From the NCBI RefSeq assembly GCF_000974985.2, contig NZ_LAVA02000095.1:1-55512 (forward strand): 55,512 nucleotides of DNA. Reading direction: 5' to 3'. The notes under the pieces are model-generated. The model saw nothing but the letters and a program-made list of their open reading frames with translations. It did not search any database and was not told the DNA's origin. Shown in pieces: positions 1 to 9,614 of the stretch. The translations under genes were made by a program, and so were the position numbers. Numbering within the stretch: the stretch's first letter is position 1; each line of letters begins with the position of its first letter. The stretch comes from Streptomyces mangrovisoli. GTDB taxonomy: Bacteria > Actinomycetota > Actinomycetes > Streptomycetales > Streptomycetaceae.

Positions 1-381
1 CGACCCGATTTCCTCGGCGCTTTCCAGGTTCCCGCTCTCGCGTTTCCCTTTCCGGCGGTTCCGACTCTATCAGACCTTGTTTCGATCCGATTTCCTCGGT
101 GCTTTCCAGGTTTTCGCTTTCGCACTTTCCTTTCCGGCGGTTCCGACTTTATCAGAAGTCCCGGACCGGATTGACCGGCCGCTTTTTCCGATTGATCGGG
201 AGGGTGCTCCGACGACATCGAACTGAATCGGTGTTCCAAGGAGCTGACAGACCCTCGCGGTTGCCGACCGGACTACATCCAGTTCCAGGCAACTGTTCGA
301 ATCTACCTCCCCTCGGGGTCCGTGTCAACGGCTCCCTTGGGGCGAAGGAGAGATTAACAGTTCACAGGGGTTGCGCGCACA
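1..381. other. Non-coding stretch at window edge
   Basis: I see no gene here. Base composition is more AT-rich than the flanking coding DNA and no frame shows the strong G/C wobble bias of the neighbours. It holds the 70-bp direct repeat at 5-156 and ends at the stop codon of the minus-strand SpoIIM-like gene. Confidence 0.6.
5..156. repeat. Two tandem copies of a 70-bp repeat
   Basis: Copy 1 is 5-74 and copy 2 is 87-156, a period of 82 bases. Both begin CCGATTTCCTCGG and end with a TATCAGA-type element (CTATCAGA, TTATCAGA), with a shared block TTTCCGGCGGTTCCGACT before it; they differ at a handful of positions. No reading frame is conserved between them, so this looks like a non-coding direct repeat. 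More copies may lie upstream of the window edge. Confidence 0.85.
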
Positions 382-1389
382 TCAGGCGGCCGTCGGCACG
401 CGGGCGCTGCGCGCGTCGGCTTCCACATCACCCGTTTCGCCCTCACGGGCGGCGCGTCCGCCGAGGACGAAGACGTAGGAGAGGAAGGCGAGCTCGGCGA
501 CGACGCCGATGCCGATCCGGGCCCAGGTGGGCAGGCCGGACGGGGTCACGAAGCCCTCGATCGCACCGGACACGAGCAGCACGAGCGCCAGTCCGATCGC
601 CATGCCGACAGCGGCGCGGCCCTCCTCTGCCAGTGCCGTACGGCGGGACCGCGGTCCGGGGTCGATCACCGTCCAGCCGAGGCGCAGGCCGGTGCCGGCC
701 GCGACGAAGACCGCCGTCAGTTCGAGCAGCCCGTGCGGCAGCACGAGCCCGAGGAAGGTGTCGAGCCGGCCCGCCGACGCCATGAGGCCGATGCCGACGC
801 CGAGGTTGAACACGTTCTCCAGCAGGATCCAGATCACCGGCAGGCCGAGGAAGACGCCGAGGACCAGGCACATGGCAGCGGCCCTGGCGTTGTTCGTCCA
901 CACCTGTGCGGCGAAGGCCGCGGCGGGATGGCTGGAGTAGTAGGTCTCGTACTCGCCTCCCGGCCGGGTCAGCTCGCGTAGCTGGCTGGGGGCGGCGATC
1001 GCGGACTGGACGTCCGGGTGCGTGCCGATCCACCAGCCCACCAGAGCGGCGACGACCGTGGATATCAGGGCCGTGGGCACCCACCAGTGCCGTGATCGGT
1101 AGACGGCGGCCGGGAAGCCGTACACAAGAAAGGTGGTCACGTCGCGCCAGGAGGCGCGGCGGGTGCCGGTGACGGCGTTGCGCGCGCGGGCGACGAGACG
1201 GCTCAGCCGGCCGGTCAGCTGCGGGTCGGGGGCGCTGGACCGGATCAGGGAGAGATGGGTGGCCGTGCGCTGGTAGAGGGAGACGAGTTCGTCGACCTCG
1301 GTGCCACTGAGCCGGCGCTGACGGCGGAGCAGTGCTTCCAGGCGGTCCCACTCGGCTCGGTGGGCGGAGACGAAGACGTCGAGGTCCAT
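382..1389 (-). CDS. SpoIIM-like integral membrane protein (DUF95 family)
   Basis: This 335-residue protein has a charged N-terminal helical region (about 1-95) followed by several membrane segments, including stretches near WVPTALISTVVAALVGWW, AAMCLVLGVFLGLPVIWILL and a C-terminal helix around VVAELAFLSYVFVLGG. A central PHGLLEL motif followed by a hydrophobic helix is typical of the stage II sporulation protein M family. In Bacillus, SpoIIM acts in engulfment; the actinobacterial relatives are uncharacterised and usually sit beside an RDD protein, as here. The ATG start is supported by an initial MDLDVFVSAH, common in this family. It is divergent from the RDD gene with about 160 bases between starts, so they probably share a promoter region. 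Confidence 0.8.
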   Translation of the reverse strand: MDLDVFVSAHRAEWDRLEALLRRQRRLSGTEVDELVSLYQRTATHLSLIRSSAPDPQLTGRLSRLVARARNAVTGTRRASWRDVTTFLVYGFPAAVYRSRHWWVPTALISTVVAALVGWWIGTHPDVQSAIAAPSQLRELTRPGGEYETYYSSHPAAAFAAQVWTNNARAAAMCLVLGVFLGLPVIWILLENVFNLGVGIGLMASAGRLDTFLGLVLPHGLLELTAVFVAAGTGLRLGWTVIDPGPRSRRTALAEEGRAAVGMAIGLALVLLVSGAIEGFVTPSGLPTWARIGIGVVAELAFLSYVFVLGGRAAREGETGDVEADARSARVPTAA

Positions 1390-1549
1390 CGGTTCTGCCT
1401 GCTCCTGGGGCTGTTCGTCGGCTGCTCGGTGAAGAATGCGGCGGGATGCGCGGTGTCTTGGCTGTCAGCTTGTCGTACTGGAGCGCGATGCGTGCTCAGC
1501 TTGGCAGACTGGGCGTTCTCGGGGCAGGTCGGGGGAAGGGCGGGCGGGC

Positions 1550-2662
1550 GTGAGTGAGCTGGTGACGGGCGAGGCGGTGGCGCTGGAGTTGCGTCCCGCG
1601 AAGTTGCCCAGCAGGGCGCTCGCGGTGGCGCTCGATCTGGTGCTGACGATCGTCGTCTACATCCTGGTGACGGTGGGCCTGCTCGCCGCGGCGGCGTCGC
1701 TGGACGACGCGGCGCAGATCGCGCTGTCGATCGCTGCCTTCCTGCTGGTGCTGGTCGGCCTGCCGATCGCGGTGGAGACGCTCAGCCACGGGCGTTCGCT
1801 CGGGAAGCTGGCGTTCGGGCTGCGGGTGGTACGGGACGACGGGGGGCCGATCCGGTTCCGGCACGCGCTGGTGCGCGGTGCGATCGGAATCGTCGAGATT
1901 CTGATGACCGTCGGGGTCGTCGCCTGTATCGCCTCGCTCGTGTCGGAGCGTGGGCGGCGCCTCGGGGACGTGTTCGCGGGCACGCTGGTGGTGCGGGAGC
2001 GGATTCCCGTCGGGCGGGTCGGCTTTCTGCCTCCGCCGCCTCCGTGGCTGGCGGGTCGTTTCTCCGAACTCGACCTCTCGGCGGTTCCCGACGGGCTGTG
2101 GCTCGCCGTTCGTCAGTACCTGTCGCGGATGCAGCAGCTCGATCCGCAGATCGGCTGGGGCATGGCCCAGCGTCTCGCGTCGGATCTGTCGGCCCGTACC
2201 GGTACGCCGGTGCCGCAGGGCATGGCGCCGGCCGCGTATCTCGCGGGGGTGATGCAGGAGCGGCAGGTCCGGGAGGCCCGGCGGGCCTTCGGCACGGGGG
2301 CGGCTCCGCTGTGGGTTCCGGGGATGCCGGGAGTTCAGGGGGCTCCGATGGCTCCGACGACTCCGGGATTCAACGCATACGCCACTCCGGCGGCTCCCGT
2401 GGCTCCGGCCGCTCCGGCCGCTCCGGGGTTCGGCTCCTACGCCGCTCCGGTCGCTCCGGCGCCTGCTGCCCACCCCGGTCCCCCGTCCGGTGGCTACGCG
2501 GCTCCATCGCCGGTCCCGGCGCAGCCGCCCGCACCGGCTCCGACGACCGCGCCGCTCTCGGCGCCCCCGCGCCCGGCGGCGCATCAGCCCGCCCCGCAGG
2601 CCCCGGCGCCGGACGAACCTCCCGCCCCGCGCCCCTCCACCGGCTTCGTACCGCCCGCCTAG
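1550..2662 (+). CDS. RDD family membrane protein with proline/alanine-rich tail
   Basis: I start this at the GTG at 1550, preceded by a GGGGGAAGGG ribosome site; an upstream ATG at 1436 would add a poorly coded segment overlapping the divergent promoter region. The 370-residue product has an RDD domain (about 15-150): the arginine-containing first helix (LPSRALAVALDLVL), a second membrane helix, the SLGKLAFGLRVV motif and the terminal RRLGDVFAGTLVV. A soluble middle part follows, then a long Pro/Ala-rich tail (about 250-370) with repeated APAAPG-like units. RDD proteins are of mostly unknown function; some act as ion exchangers. The pairing with the SpoIIM-like gene suggests a shared membrane role, which is inference. 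Confidence 0.82.
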   Translation: MSELVTGEAVALELRPAKLPSRALAVALDLVLTIVVYILVTVGLLAAAASLDDAAQIALSIAAFLLVLVGLPIAVETLSHGRSLGKLAFGLRVVRDDGGPIRFRHALVRGAIGIVEILMTVGVVACIASLVSERGRRLGDVFAGTLVVRERIPVGRVGFLPPPPPWLAGRFSELDLSAVPDGLWLAVRQYLSRMQQLDPQIGWGMAQRLASDLSARTGTPVPQGMAPAAYLAGVMQERQVREARRAFGTGAAPLWVPGMPGVQGAPMAPTTPGFNAYATPAAPVAPAAPAAPGFGSYAAPVAPAPAAHPGPPSGGYAAPSPVPAQPPAPAPTTAPLSAPPRPAAHQPAPQAPAPDEPPAPRPSTGFVPPA

Positions 2663-2693
2663 CGGCTCGGACGGCGGCGATGCCCGCCGTCCG

Positions 2694-3314
2694 TCAGGCG
2701 AAGAGGGACGGCGGGGATTCGAGGTCCTCGAGCTCGATGCCGGGGGCTGACAGCACCACGTCCCCGGCCACGTGGACGGCGTGCACCTCGCCGGTGTCCA
2801 GGGCTGTGACCTGGTATTCGTCCACGGTCAGGGGGCCGTTGTCAGTGGCGTGTGTTTCTCTGTCCACCAAGGCCCAGGACTGGTCCACGGTGCGTGGGGC
2901 GAGGACCGGGTGCGTGAAGCAGACGAGGCGGACGCGCGTCGCTCCGGCGGCGGCGGAAGAGGTGAGGCGCAGCAGACGGGCGGTGGCGACGAGGAACGCG
3001 GGCGAGGTGCCGGTGAAGGCGTGGGCGGGGGCGGTGCCTTCGATCGCGTGGGCACCGGTGGGGTCGGTGCGGACCCAGGTGACGCCGTCGAGGGCGGCAC
3101 CGCGCACCTGCCAGCTGCCGGCGTGCAGTTCGAGCCTCAGCGGACGGCCCAGGTCGTCCAGGGTGAGGTCGACGGAGCCCTGGTGGTCGCCCTGAGGGGT
3201 GGTCAGCTGGGAGACGTAGCGCCAGCCGGAGGGGCCTGGCGCGCAGTGGAAGTGCTCGTGGGCGAAGGGGGTGTGATCGTGCGGATCGTGGAGCGAATAG
3301 CGGCCGCGGGGCAT
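2694..3314 (-). CDS. Conserved hypothetical protein
   Basis: I do not recognise a characterised family. The ATG at 3314 gives 206 residues beginning MPRGRYSLHDPHDHTPF. There is no signal peptide or membrane segment. The N-terminal third is rich in His and aromatic residues (HEHFHCAPGPSGWRYVSQ), and the middle has an alternating pattern suggestive of beta structure (VDLTLDDLGRPLRLELHAGSWQVRG), with the phrase WVRTDPTGAHAIEG. It lies downstream of ahcY on the same strand, separated by about 190 bases that contain a strong hairpin, so it is probably transcribed on its own. Codon use matches its neighbours, supporting a real gene. Confidence 0.65.
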   Translation of the reverse strand: MPRGRYSLHDPHDHTPFAHEHFHCAPGPSGWRYVSQLTTPQGDHQGSVDLTLDDLGRPLRLELHAGSWQVRGAALDGVTWVRTDPTGAHAIEGTAPAHAFTGTSPAFLVATARLLRLTSSAAAGATRVRLVCFTHPVLAPRTVDQSWALVDRETHATDNGPLTVDEYQVTALDTGEVHAVHVAGDVVLSAPGIELEDLESPPSLFA

Positions 3315-3355
3315 GGGGGTCCTGGATCGTGACGGGGCCGGTCCGTCCCAAGGGG

Positions 3356-3386
3356 CAGGCCCCCGACACGGGGGTGCGGGGGCCTG
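3356..3386 (-). terminator. Hairpin terminator after ahcY
   Basis: A perfect 10-bp stem (CAGGCCCCCG pairing with CGGGGGCCTG) with an 11-base loop lies about 115 bases past the ahcY stop codon. There is no run of T, which is usual for streptomycete terminators. Confidence 0.55.
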
Positions 3387-3502
3387 TCTCCTAGGTCCGG
3401 ATGCTCGGCGGGGCCGGTCCGCTCGGCCGGGGCCGTGAGGACGTCGGCGTACCGACGTGCTCCGGCGGCCGGCCGGGCGGACCGCGCCGAACGGGAGCGC
3501 TG

Positions 3503-4960
<1,458 letters not shown>

Positions 4961-5256
4961 TGCGAGGTGCTCCTCGGGTTGGGTCGAGGGATGGGTACGG
5001 CTGGTCTGCGCGGCGGCGGACACAGGGGTGCCCGAAGGAGGACACAGGCATGCCCGCGTACGCGCAGCGCAGTCCGTCGGAGGCCCTCTCTCCCTCGGCC
5101 GGCCCGCTTCGGGGCCGCCCGACCGCCATCAGCAGCGACGTCTGGCTCCGTCCCAAGCTACACCGGTCGGCCCGGCGGCCCCCAGTCCGCAGCGAACAGA
5201 TCGGGCCGATCGCGGCTCGGAGGCGGGTTTTCGCGCCGGCTGCCCGCGGGGGACGG

Positions 5257-6228
5257 TCAGTGCTGCCGGGACGGGCCGCCGGGGGTGGCGGCGGGGTCCG
5301 GGCCCTTGGCGGCCTCGGTCTCGCTGTAGATGTCGGGCTCGAGGTAGATGACCCGGGCGATGGGCAGGGCGGCGCGGATGCGGGCCTCGGCGGCGTCGAT
5401 GGCGGCGGCCACCTGGGCGGCGGTGTCGTCGTGCCGGACGGCGATCTTCGCGGCGATCAGGAGTTCCTCGGGGCCGAGGTGGAGGGTGCGCATGTGGATG
5501 ACGCGGGTGACGGTCTCGCCGTCGACGATGGCCGTCTCGATCTTCTTGACGTCGTCCAGTCCGGCCGCCTCGCCGAGCAGCAGGGACTTGGTCTCGACCG
5601 CGAGGACGAGGGCGATGCAGACGAGCAGCACACCGATGCAGACGGTGCCGATGCCGTCCCACACGCCGTTGTCGGTGAGCAGGGCGAGGCCCACGCCGCC
5701 GAGGGCGAGCACCAGACCGATGAGGGCGCCGAAGTCCTCCAGGAGCACGACGGGCAGTTCGGGCGCCTTGGCGCGGCGGATGAACTGCGCCCAGGAGAGC
5801 CTGCCGCGCAGTTCGTTGGACTCCTTGATGGCCGTACGGAAGGAGAAGCCCTCCATGACGATCGCGAAGACCAGGACGCCCACCGGCCAGTACCAGTGCT
5901 CGATCGCGTGGGGGTGGTGGATCTTCTCGTAGCCCTCGTAGATGGCGAACATGCCGCCGACCGTGAAGAGGACGATGGAGACCAGGAAGGCGTAGATGTA
6001 GCGCTCGCGGCCGTAGCCGAAGGGGTGCTGCGGGGTGGCCTCGCGCTGGGCCTTCTTGCCGCCGATCAGCAGCAGGAACTGGTTGCCGGAGTCGGCGAGC
6101 GAGTGGACGCCCTCCGCGAGCATCGACGACGAACCGCTGAAGGCGAACGCGACGAACTTGGATACCGCGATCGCGAGGTTGGCGCACAGTGCCGCCACGA
6201 TCGCCTTGGTGCCGCCTGACGCGCTCAT
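5257..6228 (-). CDS. Cation diffusion facilitator family transporter
   Basis: The 323-residue product is a CDF-type divalent cation/proton antiporter of the cytoplasmic membrane. The second helix carries the metal-binding HxxxD pattern (HSLADSGNQ, His42 and Asp46), followed by the QHPFGYGRERY signature that groups it with the ZNT9-like branch. A further helix carries LLEDFGALIGL, the usual place of the second metal-site acidic residues, and the C-terminal part forms a small cytoplasmic domain (VIHMRTLHLGPEELLIAAKI). The start is ATG at 6228. The substrate cannot be told from sequence; zinc, iron, cobalt or manganese are all possible. It lies between ahcY and manA on the same strand but with gaps of about 185 and 296 bases. 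Confidence 0.88.
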   Translation of the reverse strand: MSASGGTKAIVAALCANLAIAVSKFVAFAFSGSSSMLAEGVHSLADSGNQFLLLIGGKKAQREATPQHPFGYGRERYIYAFLVSIVLFTVGGMFAIYEGYEKIHHPHAIEHWYWPVGVLVFAIVMEGFSFRTAIKESNELRGRLSWAQFIRRAKAPELPVVLLEDFGALIGLVLALGGVGLALLTDNGVWDGIGTVCIGVLLVCIALVLAVETKSLLLGEAAGLDDVKKIETAIVDGETVTRVIHMRTLHLGPEELLIAAKIAVRHDDTAAQVAAAIDAAEARIRAALPIARVIYLEPDIYSETEAAKGPDPAATPGGPSRQH

Positions 6229-6413
6229 GTGTCCGCGTTGTCCCTTCGCCTTCGTCCGTCTTGGGCAGGCTCCCGCCGGCTTCGGCCGTGCCTGCTCACG
6301 GAGCCTTTGCCGCCGCTTTGCCGGTGGGTCATTCTTGCAGCCCGCTCCGGCGACGGCGCGTCAGGTCTCCGCTGCCGCCGCCGGACCCCTCGCACCCGCC
6401 GTCCGACGGGGGG

Positions 6414-7565
6414 TCAGATCCGTACCGTGGCGCGGAAGAGGGTGCCCGTGCCGGAGACCTCGGCCTTCTCGCCCGCCGGTACGAAGACCGACTGCCCCGG
6501 GGCCAGGTCGAACTCACCTGCCCGTACGGCGCCGTCCGTGCAGAGCAGGATCTGCGGGTTGTCACGGGTGAGGTCGTGGGCGGCGCCGCCGGTGGCGAGG
6601 ACATGGCGCGAGAGGCGGAACTCGTCGATGGGGGTGTCGTAGACCTCTTCGCCGTCGGGGGACGCCTCGGGGCGCAGGACGCCGGGGTCGCCCGGCTCGA
6701 AGCGGACCACGCGCAGCAGCTCGGGGACGTCGACGTGCTTGGGGGTCAGGCCGCAGCGCAGGACGTTGTCCGAGTTGGCCATGATCTCGACGCCGAGGCC
6801 GGAGAGGTAGGCGTGCGGGACGCCCGCGCCGAGGAACAGTGCCTCCCCCGGCTGGAGCCGGACGTGGTTCAGCAGCATCGCGGCGATGACGCCGGGGTCG
6901 CCCGGGTAGTGGTGGGCGAGGCCGGCGTAGGGGGCGTGGTCGCCGCCGAGGCGGGCGCAGGCGGCCGTGGTCTCGGCGACGGTGCGGGCCATCTCCTCCC
7001 GGTCGGCGCCGAGTACGGCGGTGAGGACCTCGCGCAGCGCCGCCTCGGCGGGGCGGGCGTGCAGCAGGTCGACGTAGGGCTTGAGGGCGTCGACGCCGAG
7101 CGCGTCGAGCAGCCGGGCCGCCTCCAGCGGGTCGCGGAAGCCGCACAGCCCGTCGAACTCGGTGAGCGCGCAGATGAGTTCGGGCTTGTGGTTGGCGTCC
7201 TTGTAGTTGCGGTGCGGGGCGTCGAGGGGGATGCCGCGGCGCTCCTCGTCCGCGAAGCCCTCCCTGGCCTGCGCCAGGTCGGGGTGGACCTGGAGGGAGA
7301 GCGGGGCGCCGGCGGCGAGGATCTTGAGCAGGAAGGGCAGGCGGGGACCGAACTTCCGGACCGCGGCGGGGCCGAGTTCGCGCTCCGGGGCCGCGTCGAC
7401 GACCTCGACCAGGGTGCCGCGCCCGGTGCGCGAGGGGGCTCCCGGGTGGGCGCCCATCCACATCTCCGCCTGGGGCCGGCCGTCCGGCTCGACACCGAGC
7501 AGGTGCGGGATCGCGGTGGTGGAACCCCAGGCGTAGGGGCGGACGGTGTTGTCGAGGAGGTCCAT
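6414..7565 (-). CDS. manA: Mannose-6-phosphate isomerase, type I
   Basis: This enzyme interconverts fructose-6-phosphate and mannose-6-phosphate, the entry step for GDP-mannose. The 383-residue protein has the type I zinc-isomerase motifs: LSLQVHPD in the N-terminal half, NHKPEL after it, and GVPHAYLSGLGVEIMANSDN with the third set of ligands. The C-terminal cupin-like domain ends with the expected beta-rich stretch (GQSVFVPAGEKAEVSG). Its start ATG at 7565 gives MDLLDNTVRPYAWGS, the family's usual N terminus. It is followed by, and probably co-transcribed with, the SIS-domain isomerase (gap about 77 bases) upstream on the same strand. Products feed manB and manC in this window. Confidence 0.96.
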   Translation of the reverse strand: MDLLDNTVRPYAWGSTTAIPHLLGVEPDGRPQAEMWMGAHPGAPSRTGRGTLVEVVDAAPERELGPAAVRKFGPRLPFLLKILAAGAPLSLQVHPDLAQAREGFADEERRGIPLDAPHRNYKDANHKPELICALTEFDGLCGFRDPLEAARLLDALGVDALKPYVDLLHARPAEAALREVLTAVLGADREEMARTVAETTAACARLGGDHAPYAGLAHHYPGDPGVIAAMLLNHVRLQPGEALFLGAGVPHAYLSGLGVEIMANSDNVLRCGLTPKHVDVPELLRVVRFEPGDPGVLRPEASPDGEEVYDTPIDEFRLSRHVLATGGAAHDLTRDNPQILLCTDGAVRAGEFDLAPGQSVFVPAGEKAEVSGTGTLFRATVRI

Positions 7566-7642
7566 GTGGCTCTCTCTGCCGTTCTCTCGGCGTACGGGTC
7601 CGGTTCGGTTCGCGTACGGCTGTCAGGGCGTCGAGGACAAGA

Positions 7643-8770
7643 TCAGGCGCCCGAAGCGAGCGCCAGGTAAACGGCGGCGAAATCCGTGACGGCGATCAGC
7701 TCCGCGAGGGACTCGATCTCGACCCCGGTCTCGGGCTCCAGCTCGCTGATCGGCGTGTCGTGGCTGAGGGCCAGATCGCGGGCGGAAGGCGCGGCGGTGA
7801 GGCCGCCGATCGGGCGGTCGCGCAGCAGCACCACGCGCGCGTGCAGCGCGGGCGCCTCCTCGACCCGGTCGCGGAAGAAGTCGTCGGGGTCGGCGCTGGC
7901 GGCGAGCGGTCCGGCGAGCAGGGCGCTGTGCGCGGCGAGCGCCTCGGGCAGCTCGGCGACGAGGGCGGGGCGGCCGGCGAGTTCGGCGAGCGCGGCGGCG
8001 AAGCGGCGGCCCGCGGCCCCGGCCGAGGTGCCCTCGGTCCAGATCACCGGGAGGGCGTCGGAGAGTTCGGCGGCGAGGGTCTTCGCGGGGTTGCTGTAGG
8101 CGACGATCGCGGGCCCGCATCGCTCGGCGACGTGGTCGAGACGGTCGGCGACCTTCTCCAGCGCCTCGGGCGGGGCGGCGAGCAGCCCGACCCGGTCGAG
8201 CAGCGCCAGCAGCGGGGTGAGCAGCGCCCACAGGACGCCCGGGGAGGACGCGGCGAGCGGCTCCTCCTGGTCGTAGGGGGCGGTGGCCATCGGCAGGAAC
8301 AGGCCGTGGGCGCCGTCCACCGCCTCGCCGAGCGGGGTGCGGGACGGGGCCACGGCGACGACCGTGAGGCCGCGCCGGTAGGCCTGTTCGGCGAGCAGGG
8401 ACAGGCTGGGCTCGGTGCCGTCCGGGGTGGCGATCAGCAGCAGGTCGACGGATCCGGCCCAGCCGGGCAGTTCCCAGCGCAGGGCGCCCGCGGCGGGGGC
8501 GACGCCGGTGGGGGCGAGCCGGATGACGGGGCTGCCGGCGCCGGCGAGCGTCCCGAGCAGGTCGGCGGCCTGGGTGGCGGCGGCGCCCGGTCCGGCGATC
8601 AGCACGGCACGGGGGCGGCCGTCGGGCTTCAGATCGGCGACGCCCGCCTCGGCGGCCTGCCGGGCGGCGGTGCGGACGCGCGCACCGGCCTCGGCGGCGC
8701 CGCGCAGCAGGCCTCGGCGGTCGGCCTCCGACAGCGCGTCGGGGTTGTCGAGCAGCGATTCGTCGAGCAT
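7643..8770 (-). CDS. SIS-domain protein, phosphosugar isomerase-like
   Basis: The 375-residue protein begins MLDESLLDNPDAL at the ATG at 8770, which has a GGAGG site upstream; further in-frame starts up to 9037 read through repetitive non-coding sequence. It contains two sugar-isomerase (SIS) halves: AVLIAGPGAAATQAADLL begins the first and PAIVAYSNPAKTLAAEL the second, and the C terminus matches the bifunctional phosphoglucose/phosphomannose isomerase family first seen in archaea. The position between manA and manB fits a role in mannose-6-phosphate supply or regulation; whether it is catalytically active in actinobacteria is not certain. The mycobacterial block has an orthologue in the same place. 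Confidence 0.82.
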   Translation of the reverse strand: MLDESLLDNPDALSEADRRGLLRGAAEAGARVRTAARQAAEAGVADLKPDGRPRAVLIAGPGAAATQAADLLGTLAGAGSPVIRLAPTGVAPAAGALRWELPGWAGSVDLLLIATPDGTEPSLSLLAEQAYRRGLTVVAVAPSRTPLGEAVDGAHGLFLPMATAPYDQEEPLAASSPGVLWALLTPLLALLDRVGLLAAPPEALEKVADRLDHVAERCGPAIVAYSNPAKTLAAELSDALPVIWTEGTSAGAAGRRFAAALAELAGRPALVAELPEALAAHSALLAGPLAASADPDDFFRDRVEEAPALHARVVLLRDRPIGGLTAAPSARDLALSHDTPISELEPETGVEIESLAELIAVTDFAAVYLALASGA

Positions 8771-9334
8771 GGGCGGCAGCCTCCGCGATCGCGCCGGGTC
8801 TTCGGTTACGTCGCCTGCGCGGACGGATGACGTCCGCGCGGGCGGGGTCGGTGCGTGAGGTCCTCCCGGACGGGGTGTGCCGGGAGGGGGCGTTCGTGCC
8901 GGGCGGGCCGGGCCCGGCGGCCGGTGCCGGACGGACCCGTGTCCCGGACGCCGGCCGCGGCCTGCGGGCACGGCAGCGTCCTGCACGGACGAGGCCCAGT
9001 CTCCCGCACCGGCGGGGGTTCTTCCGGCGGACCGCACTCCTGCGGGACGGGCCGGAGCACGTCCGCGGGGGTCCTGGTCCCGCGGCGCGGGCCGGAGCCC
9101 TTCCCGACGGGCCGTAGAACCCCGGTCCGAGCAACCGTCCCTCCGGCGGAGCGGACTGGCACGGCACGGACCGGGCCTGCACGGACCGGACTTGCACGGA
9201 CTTGGCCTGCACGGACCGGACCTTCAAGCACCGGCCCTTCAAGCACCGATCCAGCACGCAGCGGACCGGCACGCACGGGACCGGCACGCACCGGACCGGC
9301 GCGGACCGGGGCCCCCGGCGCGCGGCCCATGCCG
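8771..9334. other. Long gap with minisatellite, no convincing gene
   Basis: This 564-base gap separates the Trm112-like gene from the SIS gene on the minus strand. It holds the 15-bp repeat at 9153-9312. A minus-strand frame from 9330 to 8806 starts five bases past the Trm112 stop and would encode PVRAG-type pentapeptide repeats, but it lacks a ribosome site and its wobble positions are far from the usual G/C saturation, so I do not call it. Confidence 0.6.
9153..9312. repeat. 15-bp tandem repeat, about 10.5 units
   Basis: Units of 15 bases start at 9153, 9168, 9183 and so on to 9303. The consensus is close to GGACCGGACCTGCAC, with two adjacent units (from 9213 and 9228) carrying CTTCAA at the end. 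Because 15 is divisible by three, every frame is periodic. Confidence 0.9.
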
Positions 9335-9505
9335 TCACGCCGGGCGGCGGGCCTCGTCGACGAGCAGGACGGGGATGCCGTCGCGGACGGGATACGCGAG
9401 GCCGCAGTCCTGGCCGGTGCAGATCAGCTCGGCCTCCTGCTCCTTGAGGGGAGCGTGGCAGGCCGGGCAGGCGAGGATCTCCAGGAGGCCGGCTTCGAGC
9501 GGCAT
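9335..9505 (-). CDS. Trm112-family zinc-ribbon protein
   Basis: This short gene encodes 56 residues beginning MPLEAGLLEILACPACHAPL. Cys13, Cys16, Cys29 and Cys34 (CPAC, ICTGQDC) form a small zinc ribbon, and the protein ends with the family motif YPVRDGIPVLLVDEAR. Trm112 proteins are small partners that activate methyltransferases in eukaryotes and archaea; the bacterial members (YcaR-like, UPF0434) often accompany nucleotide-sugar or lipid A genes and their role is not settled. Here it sits between manB and the SIS isomerase, the same position as in other streptomycetes. The ATG start at 9505 is followed at once by the conserved sequence, so the start is firm. Confidence 0.9.
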   Translation of the reverse strand: MPLEAGLLEILACPACHAPLKEQEAELICTGQDCGLAYPVRDGIPVLLVDEARRPA

Positions 9506-9614
9506 GGGATGTCCCTTCGGGCGGATGCGGGTGTGCAGTGATGTGCCTGGTCAGCGTACCGCCGCGGGAGGCGGGACGCGGGGGTCCGGACGGTGGCGGG
9601 CGAGCGCCCCTCGG

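Noticed and set aside
99..785. Plus-strand Arg-rich frame across the left edge
   Set aside because: It overlaps the SpoIIM-like gene on the opposite strand and has a composition typical of antisense frames.
1436..1549. Upstream ATG start for the RDD protein
   Set aside because: It lacks a ribosome site, adds Arg/Cys-rich residues before the conserved start, and would lie in the divergent promoter.
4961..5230. Possible SAH riboswitch before ahcY
   Set aside because: The leader lacks a clear match to the conserved core and pseudoknot I would expect; only a short GC-rich likeness was seen.
8806..9330. Pentapeptide-repeat protein gene on the minus strand
   Set aside because: No ribosome site, weak wobble bias, and the repeat makes all frames periodic; kept only as a finding.
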